Assembly: GCA_038503075.1 (NCBI GenBank)
Contig: JBCAML010000017.1
Location: 744,001-808,000 of the forward strand
DNA from: Gyromitra esculenta
Lineage: Eukaryota; Ascomycota; Pezizomycetes; Pezizales; Discinaceae
DNA length: 64,000 nt
Direction: 5' to 3'
Below, piece by piece: positions 56,552-64,000 of the stretch. The notes below the pieces were generated by a model. The model saw only the letters and a program-made list of their open reading frames with translations. It made no database searches and was not told where the DNA came from. The position numbers were made by a program, and so were the translations under genes. Numbering within the stretch: position 1 is the stretch's first letter; the number at the start of each line of letters is the position of its first letter.

Positions 56552-59500
56552 ATGGCAGACAAGCTTCTGCAGGATGTCTATCGCAAGATAGAACGTGAGA
56601 AGATCCTGATGAATGGTGCCCGGGCTATGCGTAGCTCCACCGACAATGTAGCAGTTCAACAGCGACTCGATAGTCAAATCCGCGAATTCCAAAGAAACCT
56701 GAGTTATTTGGAGGAGCGGTACAATGAGTTACAGAATCGGGTTATTCAGACAGGTGTGGATAGTATGAGTATGAATGATGGAGGTATGTAAGGCTCCTTT
56801 TCATTACGGGGGATAATGACTTATGCTTGACAAGGGAGTTATGGAGGGGGGTATCAACAACCGCAGCTGATGCCTCCAAAACCGCCATTTGCCAACCAGT
56901 CAAGGCCCAGAGCAAACTACTCGAAACTTGGTATGATCTATGCTAGGAACCATGTACCTAGACTGCTTTCTGATTTTCTGGACAGATCTTATCAAATATG
57001 ATACCCCACATCTTGGGCCACGTATTCAGTTGATGTTGTCGCAGTTGGAATTCAAACTGAGTGTTGAGAAGCAATATAAAGAAGGAATCGAAAAGATGGC
57101 GAAGTTGTACCAGCTTGAAGGGGATCGTAAGAGTAGGCAGGATGCCGAGAGTAAGCGGATAGAAAGCAATCAAAAAATCCAGCTATTGAAGCAAGCTTTA
57201 AAGCGATATGAGGATCTTCATGTCGATATGGATTTTGGAGAGGAAGCGGATGGTATGTATCGAAGCCTGGATACGCTATGGGAAGTTAAAGGTGCTGATT
57301 GATACAGACGACAGCATAAATTCTCCTAATATTCGTCGTCCTTTAACTGGCCGCCTTACAATTCGTGTCCTAGCCGTGAAGGATGTGGATCATGCTACTA
57401 CGTCCCGTTTCGCTCGAGGCCCTGAGACCTTTGTGATAATCAAGGTAGAGGATATAGTACGGGTTAGGACAAAGTCAACTCGGAATGATAAATGGTTGGA
57501 TGAGAATCATGAAGTTGATGTGGACAAAGCCAACGAGATAGAGATGACAGTCTACGACAAACCGGGAGACCACCCGATGCCGATTGGTCTGCTATGGGTC
57601 CGGATATCCGATATCGCCGAGGATTTGAGAAGGAAGAAAATCGAGCAAGAAATCTCTGGTTCCGGGTGGGTGAGCGCGGAAACTATGGAGAACAGTGGAC
57701 CCCGGCCCAACGAAGGTGCATTTGCCTATAACCAAGGGCTTCCAGGCCCTGCAGCAGCTGGAGCTGGAGCTTCGGGGTTATATGCCAATACTCAGGGACG
57801 ACCTCCGGCGCCTCAGCAGTCTGGGGCTTTGGCTATTGATGCCTGGTTTGCGTTGGAGCCCGTTGGACAGGTTCATCTGTCTTTGAGCTTTGGTAAATTT
57901 CCCGAAAAACGTGAATTATCTGAAGTTACTAACGTTTGTCAGCCAAATTTAACAAAAATAAGCGTCCGCTCGATCTTGGACTTGGACGAAAAGGTGCCGT
58001 TCGTGCACGTAAGGAAGAAGTGCACGAAATGTACGGGCACAAATTTGTCCAACAGCAGTTCTACAACATTATGCGTTGCGCGCTTTGCAGTGATTTTCTC
58101 AAGTACTCCACGGGTATGCAATGCTCGGATTGCAAATATACGTGCCATAAAAAGTGTTATCCAAAGGTAGTCACGAAGTGCATATCAAAATCTAACGCGG
58201 AGTCGGATCCGGAGGAGGAAAAACTCAACCACCGCATTCCACACAGATTCGAACCCATGACAAACATGGGTGCAAACTGGTGCTGCCACTGTGGCTATAT
58301 GCTGCCTGTCGGGAAGAGAAATGCTCGAAAATGCACAGGTAGTTTACATGCTAGTAACCCTAAGATGTTTCGGAAACTAACCTTAAAAAGAATGCGCCCT
58401 CACATGCCATACTCAGTGTGCACATCTGGTCCCTGACTTTTGTGGAATGTCTATGGAGGTCGCGAATCAAATTCTTGGCGAGATGAAAAAGATGAGAAAG
58501 AAGTCCTTGCTAGATAATACGAGGCCACCACGTGGAGATATTCCACAATCGCCATTATCTCAACGGCCTAATAGCGATCCGTATGGATCAAGCATTGACC
58601 CACGAAGCTCAATTCAGAAAGAGCAGCAGCGTCAAAGTCAACCTGCCTATGGCACCCCGTCTTCTGCTTCATCCGTAGCGGCGGCCAGCGCCGCATACGG
58701 GGCTGCTCAATCACCCACCCGTACAAGCCACCAGCAACAGCAGTATCCTCAGCAACAACAACGACCTCAGAACCAGAGGACAGATTCTACGGCGGCTGCG
58801 GCGGCTGCTCTAGCAAGCCAGCGCCCTCCGTCGGTTCCTCCATCGCCCGGCGGGTACGGAAGGCAGTCCACGGACTACTATAACCGCCCCCAAGCTCCGC
58901 CGTCACCAGTCGCTCAGAAATCGCCCATCAGCGAACTGCCAAGTTCGACCTATGCCCAAGCCTCAGATTATTCCAATCCCTATGCGGAACGACCGTCGCC
59001 AGTTCAGCAAATGCCACCGCCACCGAAGCCTTTACAGACTTCAAGCCCTGCTCCGCATGAAAACCAGCCTTATGGCCAACCCGGAGCTGGCGTCGTCAAT
59101 CCATATGACCCACGGCAGTCGTCGTATGCTGAGTCTCCTCCACCCCCACAAAAGCAACAACCGCAACCGCAACCGCAACCGCAACCACAGCCGCAACCAC
59201 AACCGCAACAGCAACCACAGCCACAGCCGCAGCCGCCACAGCAACAGGTGCCACAGCAAACGCAAATTGCTACTTTTCCTCCAAAAGGTGCTCCTGCTGC
59301 CACCCCGACTCAACGACAGCAAAAAATTGGATTGGATCATTTCAACTTTCTCGCCGTTCTTGGAAAGGGTAATTTTGGTAAAGTCATGTTGGCAGAAACA
59401 AAAGCGACCAAAAAACTATACGCTATCAAGGTTCTGAAGAAGGAATTCATCATTGAAAATGACGAGGTTGAAAGTACGAGGTCCGAAAAGCGGGTTTTCC

Positions 59501-60441
59501 TGGTTGCCAACAAGGAGCGTCATCCTTTCCTGCTTAATCTACATGCTTGTTTCCAGACGGAAACTCGAGTATACTTCGTCATGGAATATATTAGCGGAGG
59601 AGACTTAATGTTGCATATTCAAAGAGAGCAGTTTGGAGCCAAGAGGGCACAGTGAGTATCCCTTTACAGTTCTTTGGGGTGATGGTGCTGATATATTTTC
59701 AAGGTTTTATGCCGCAGAGGTTTGTTTGGCATTGAAGTACTTTCACGAGAATGGGGTTATCTATCGTGACTTGAAGCTCGATAACATCCTTCTCACATTG
59801 GACGGGCATATTAAGATTGCGGATTACGGATTATGCAAAGAGAAGATGTGGTATGGTTCCACGACAAGTACTTTTTGTGGTACTCCCGAGTTTATGGCCC
59901 CGGAAATCCTCATGGACAAGCGTTATGGCCGTGCAGTCGATTGGTGGGCATTCGGTGTCCTGATCTACCAGATGCTACTTCAGCAGTCGCCATTCCGAGG
60001 AGAGGACGAGGACGAAATCTATGATGCTATTCTTGCGGATGAACCCTTGTACCCGATCCACATGCCACGTGACTCGGTATCGATTCTGCAAAAACTTTTG
60101 ACGAGAGAACCAGAATTGCGTCTTGGTTCTGGCCCCACAGATGCACAGGAAATCATGTCCCACGCGTTCTTCCGTGACGTGAACTGGGATGATATTTACC
60201 ACAAGAACATACCGCCTCCTTTTAAACCTCAGATTACGTCTGCCACAGACACGTCCAACTTCGACCAAGAATTTACTAGTGTTACACCAGTTTTGACACC
60301 TGTGCATTCCGGTAAGCCAACACACCTATTGGATATAATCATTTATGTGCGCTTGCTAACATGTGTTCCTTCCATTTAGTCCTTACCCAAGCTATGCAGG
60401 AGGAGTTCCGCGGGTTCTCTTATGTGCATGACTTTGTTTAA
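56552..60441 (+). CDS. PKC1: Protein kinase C, cell-wall integrity kinase PKC1
   Basis: Fungal Pkc1 is activated by Rho1 and drives the Bck1-Mkk-Slt2 cell-wall integrity cascade. Exons 56552-56783, 56835-56930, 56986-57252, 57308-57892, 57943-58338, 58391-59651, 59704-60311 and 60380-60441 give 1168 residues. Domains in order: HR1 repeats (about 1-70 and 110-190), a C2-like domain ([20 protein letters not shown]), two C1 zinc domains ([17 protein letters not shown] from about 425; [20 protein letters not shown] from about 492), a long Pro/Gln/Ser-rich linker with (QP)n at nt 59159-59245, then the kinase: GKGNFGKV at about 847, [17 protein letters not shown] at about 964, ADYGLCKE (DYG, not DFG, usual in Pkc1), activation loop [14 protein letters not shown] at about 1003, and the AGC hydrophobic motif FRGFSYV near the end. 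All introns are 50-68 nt. Confidence 0.95.
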
Positions 60442-61283
60442 TATAGCAAGCGTTGATAGCGATAGCGATACGGAACGATGTTCTTTAACTAAAGGGTCGA
60501 GTTTATGTAGTCATTGTTTTTCGAGTCCTTTTTCTTATCTTAGGCGTTGTTTTGCTATGCGGGGCAAAGATCTTCTTATACGGACGGCTAGTTCGGGCAT
60601 TGCTGCCAGATTCTGTTCTGTGATGTAGTTGGATGGTATCGGGAGGCGAGACGAGATCATGTTATGATGAAGTAACGGTGCGTGATCGATAAAAATTATG
60701 AAGGGTATGTGGGCTGGCAGTTATTTTGTAACTTTTTGTTTTCTCTGGATCTGTTACCTTTTTTTGTAGTATCTTTCACTGTTATTTCCCACCCCCCCTC
60801 TGCTTCCCTTTTATTCGTGTTTTGTCACGTTTCAGCCATCATTTCCCCATGTATTCGAGTTGAGACTGTTTCCCATCAAGAAGGTTATTTTCTTCGTCAT
60901 CGTGTCACAATTAAAGAGACACATAATGCATCTTCTTACATCTCAAGGTTTGGAGCTCAAATTTTAGCAGTAGACGGTGTAGAGCACTCAATTTCCGGTG
61001 CCCATTTTCAATCCTAAGATTTTTTGACCGGTTTTCTGACTTGTTTCTCCTCAGGGCCTTCAAGTAGAGTTTTTAGCTAGAACGGGGAGCATGGTTTTTG
61101 GTTGAGTGTTATTTTGAGTGTTTTGTTTTTTGTTTTTGTTTTGTTATTTAGTTACTAGCGCGGCCGCCATAACCTCCGGATTAGATGCGTGAATGATATA
61201 TCTATCTATCTATCTTTCAAGTAGAAAATCGCCAAGTGAAAGTATTCGTCATAGAATATCACTCGGATCACTATGTGGACTAG
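60442..61283. other. Spacer downstream of PKC1
   Basis: The first several hundred bases are probably the PKC1 3' UTR (T-rich). A TATC microsatellite is at about 61199-61215. The stretch 61248-61266 (reverse strand) carries the GAGTGATATTCTATGAC motif that also flanks LTR-like copy A. No gene is seen. Confidence 0.4.
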
Positions 61284-61486
61284 CGTTGGAGTTTTGGACT
61301 ACGATCGAGTATTATTTGAACTTAGGATCCCGAACGAGATACAAACAAAGCAGGCAGTATATATACAGGAGATCGACCAATAGAAAGCTCACAAAATCTG
61401 GGTTTTCCAAAGTCCGTCTGGCTATCAAAGATCTACAGGGGCGGAGCCCTGAGTACTATTAGGGCGCAATATCGATAGTTTCAACA
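61284..61486 (-). repeat. LTR-like element, copy B
   Basis: Read on the reverse strand it starts TGTTGAAACTATCGATATTG and ends AAAACTCCAACG, so the final CA has become CG. It matches copy A (3913-4116) base for base over most of its 203 bp, including TATATATACTGCCTGC and TCTCGTTCGG. Flanking 5-mers differ (ACTAG and AGGGA), so no target-site duplication remains. Confidence 0.7.
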
Positions 61487-62254
61487 AGGGAAAACGTTTA
61501 GGATACCATGTTTCTGATGAGTTTGCATGCCGGATACCACAAATACAGCACCGGGGATGGGGGTGAAATTGGCACGGTATTCGTACATCATTCTCATGAA
61601 TGCGGGAGCAAAACGGTAGTACTGCAGAGTTTTCAAAGGTAATACGGTAGCCATCCTGACTTACTCCTACACTTTCTAGTAATACGGTACCAAAAACACC
61701 CCGCTTTCCGGTACTGTACTTCGCTTCGACCATGCCCACCACAGCTAAACTTATCATCAGTTGCTTACCCCCTTTAGCCCACCTAGCTAGGCAAAGAAAT
61801 CCTCAGGTTTGAAGTAATAAAGTCACAGAGAATCGAGCACTATTTTATTTTTCTCTTAATATTCTTAAATAAAATAGTGTGCGATAAAAAGGGTTTGTAG
61901 GTGTGAATTCTACATGGTATAGGTAGTGTTGTGGTGGTGGATAGGTGGGCGCGGTCAGAGCAAAGTAGTTGTGGTATCCTGAACGTTTTCCCGGTTTATG
62001 ACAGAGGGCAGGCTGTTGTATAGAGTCCATGGCGGTGCGCTCAAGCCACTTCAAATGCTGAGCTCAATAGGTATGTGCTATCCTTGGAGTTCTGTATTCT
62101 TCACTATGTTGGTGGTAATTTTCCTAAACGTTAGTTGTTTCATGCCCCATGACTTCGAATATCTGGATTCTGAAGCTTTAAATTGATACTACGGCTATCA
62201 CGAATCTTAGAACCACCTATTTCACTTTCAACACCCTCTCCATAGTATCAAGTA
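61487..62254. other. Spacer upstream of unknown gene
   Basis: AT-rich, with no supportable gene. The palindrome-like AGTGCTCGATTC/CACTATTTTATTT area near 61835-61875 repeats ATTTTATTT and its complement AAATAAAAT around a short spacer. It could act as a terminator-like hairpin, but this is speculative. Confidence 0.3.
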
Positions 62255-62993
62255 ATGGCTTCCGAGACCCCGTGTATCTCCGATATTAATGTCCCTTACT
62301 TGCCTCGACGCTACACCACCAATGAACTTTTAGTGATGCAGCATACCCTGCCATATGTCTGTTTCCCCGCGGAGAGCTTTAGGCGAGAGGTTTGGTGGTC
62401 GGAAGTTCTCACAGAAGAGGTAATCCCGTTCATTTTGTTCCCCCGTCTTTGGTCTGATGGCGGTATTCACTTTAGTGATTCCCATCCATCATCTTCATGG
62501 GCTTATTTCTTGAATCCTCATTAACATCTCTCGTTGCTTTTTCTTAGATGAAGGTCATTATTGATGCGAACAGGCTTCGTTTTGGTACTTATGGGAAGCA
62601 AGTTCTTAAATTTCAGCAAATAAGCGACGAGTCCCTCGAGACTCCAATCACCGGACAAGGTCCTCTGATGGACGAGATACTCCCTAATTCGAATACGTTG
62701 CCGACGGTCTCTGGTATTCTAATCTACCCTACTTATATTCAAGCTGTGATGATAGCTGCTAATAGATACCAGCCCCTCCCATGATCACAGAAATTACCTC
62801 TGGCCCTGCCTCTGCCACCGATGCCGGGGATGATAATCAGGGAGGCCAAGATCCTATAAAAAAGGAGGCTTGGAGTCACCGGGCGGGCTGGCGAGAAAAC
62901 ATTGCTACCCAATCCAAGAAGGAGGGTAATGGTCATGTTGCAGATAATTCTATGAGAAGCAGGGCTGTGGAAAGCTGGCGAAAAGCATCGTGA
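62255..62993 (+). CDS. Three-exon hypothetical protein
   Basis: Exons 62255-62419, 62548-62713 and 62791-62993 give 177 residues. I do not recognise it. The first exon codes MASETPCISDINVPYLPRRY, TTNELLVMQHTLPYVCFPAE and SFRREVWWSEVLTEE. The second continues MKVIIDANRLRFGTYGKQVL. The third is hydrophilic with a Gly/Asp/Gln stretch and a basic C-terminus (RSRAVESWRKAS). There is no signal peptide, membrane segment or known motif. All three junctions have standard GT-AG ends and the phases fit (0 and 1), which supports a real gene over a chance frame. The intron lengths are 128 and 77 nt. Its neighbours give no clue to function. Confidence 0.5.
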
Positions 62994-64000
62994 GATAAAA
63001 ACACTTCTTTTTCGGGACTTAGTGAGAGTTCATGTATTACTATCGTAACAACCAACTATGTAAGTCTAAACTTCTGAATTCAATGAAGTCTTGCTTAACC
63101 AGAAAAGAAAGTTGTTTCAAGAGTTGGATAGAGTTTTTAGTGTGCACTAAATTCCAAGTTACTAATGGGGTGTGAAAATCGGATGTGATGAACCTGCTCG
63201 CTCTGCTTTGGCGGATGATGGACGGATGGTCGACTATGCAAAGTTGTGCAGACAATCAACCACTGCAGAACTCTAAAAGACCGCTCGCGTGGTAGTCTTT
63301 AGAATCTTATTACACTCCTTATCACCCTTATCAACTAACCCGCTTTTCGGCGGAAGATGCCCGAATGATATCCTATGATTCGTATGTAACACGAGCGAGT
63401 GATAATGTATGTACTTATTTTGGGTAAAGGTAGAAGAAAAATTACGATTCAGAGTATTAGAATTAAATGCCTATAAACAATAAGGCTATATTCACATCTA
63501 TACGTATAGGGGAACGAACATGTATGTAGATATATATATGCCAAACAGGAAGTGGGAATGTCAAGATATCACCAAACGCGTAATAACTTCCCCTGCTCCT
63601 CATTGTCTTCTTCCCACCCAAACACACGTGGGCCCTTCATGCTTCTTGCATAACCAACCTTGCAGACGCAAATTACTAGTCTTGAACAAGAAACATACGC
63701 GTAAAACATAAAAAGGATTTGTTCCCCTCCCAAAGGTATCGAAACATTCAAAGTCATAAAATAACACCATTTGTCATGAAAAAACAATAAAAATATCAAA
63801 AGCATCAAAAAACAATCCCAATTTCAATCCCAATCATCCAAACACCTACCCCCCAAAAAGACAAAAAAAACATAAGAACCAAAGGCCTCCAAGTGAATAT
63901 TAGGTAAGTATAGACAAAGACTAATGAACGGAGAGAAAAAAACCCCCCCTGAATCGCTCAATAAAAAAAATAACCAATAAAAGACCATAGAAAATTTTGT
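62994..64000. other. Terminal AT-rich region
   Basis: No supportable gene in the last 1 kb. The final 250 bases are A-rich on the plus strand and may be the 3' flank of a minus-strand gene beyond the window. The frame at 63569-63808 (reverse) has no family resemblance. Confidence 0.35.

Noticed and set aside
59041..59340. Reverse-strand frames rich in Cys-Gly or Trp-Leu repeats
   Set aside because: Antisense of the (QP)n linker of PKC1; composition artefact.

Overview
This is nuclear DNA of a filamentous ascomycete. Almost every gene is a recognisable single-copy fungal housekeeping gene broken by short (about 50-100 nt) GT-AG introns. Branch-point strings resembling CTAAC or CTGAC lie just upstream of many acceptors. 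Intron density is high (15 coding exons in the importin gene, 9 in the carrier gene, 8 in the PKC gene). The intergenic spaces are long, AT-rich and littered with decayed mobile elements. Both traits fit Pezizomycotina, perhaps an early-diverging, repeat-rich class such as Pezizomycetes, but that placement is inference. I joined exons by hand. Every multi-exon model reported with confidence above 0.5 adds up to a whole number of codons with one stop.

Layout. 0.3-3.0 kb: PAT1, an mRNA decapping activator (+). 3.0-6.3 kb: a repeat island with an LTR-like element flanked by 5-bp direct repeats and an 850-bp inverted-repeat element. 6.3-7.4 kb: an F-box protein (-). 7.4-9.5 kb: AT-rich DNA with a 228-bp TA-flanked MITE. 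9.5-12.3 kb: POP5 (RNase P/MRP) and UDP-glucose dehydrogenase, both (-). 12.3-15.6 kb: repeats, including a second LTR-like copy. 15.6-18.1 kb: AP-3 beta subunit (-). 19.7-21.4 kb: CLP1, an mRNA 3'-end factor (+). 22.8-23.9 kb: a PPG1-type phosphatase (-). 25.5-27.7 kb: a CCHC zinc-knuckle, Q-rich protein (+). 27.7-30.7 kb: a gene desert with a dispersed repeat. 30.7-34.7 kb: an importin-9/Kap114 karyopherin (-).

36.4-37.1 kb: a small secreted protein (-). 38.9-40.2 kb: a RING/TRAF-like zinc-finger protein (-). 41.2-42.2 kb: a Syn8-like Qc-SNARE (+). 42.7-43.3 kb: a small, probably mitochondrial protein (-). 43.3-46.7 kb: a gene desert with a cluster of tetranucleotide microsatellites. 46.7-47.3 kb: a conserved low-complexity fungal protein (-). 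48.8-49.9 kb: cyclin C/SSN8 (-), divergent from 50.5-52.6 kb, a Ca2+-regulated mitochondrial carrier SAL1 (+). SAL1 is convergent with REV7 (52.8-53.8 kb, -). 56.6-60.4 kb: protein kinase C PKC1 (+). 61.3 kb: a third LTR-like copy. 62.3-63.0 kb: a three-exon gene I do not recognise (+).

The genes do not form a pathway cluster. They are unrelated housekeeping functions: mRNA decay and processing, vesicle traffic, nuclear import, cell-wall integrity signalling, DNA damage tolerance and transcription. I see no secondary-metabolite cluster, no rRNA, no convincing intact tRNA, no CRISPR and no virus-like gene set. The most interesting items are a histidine in the otherwise invariant zero-layer position of the SNARE, the LTR-like family with two perfect target-site duplications, and two TA-flanked inverted-repeat elements. 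I did not find a clearly new multi-gene system.
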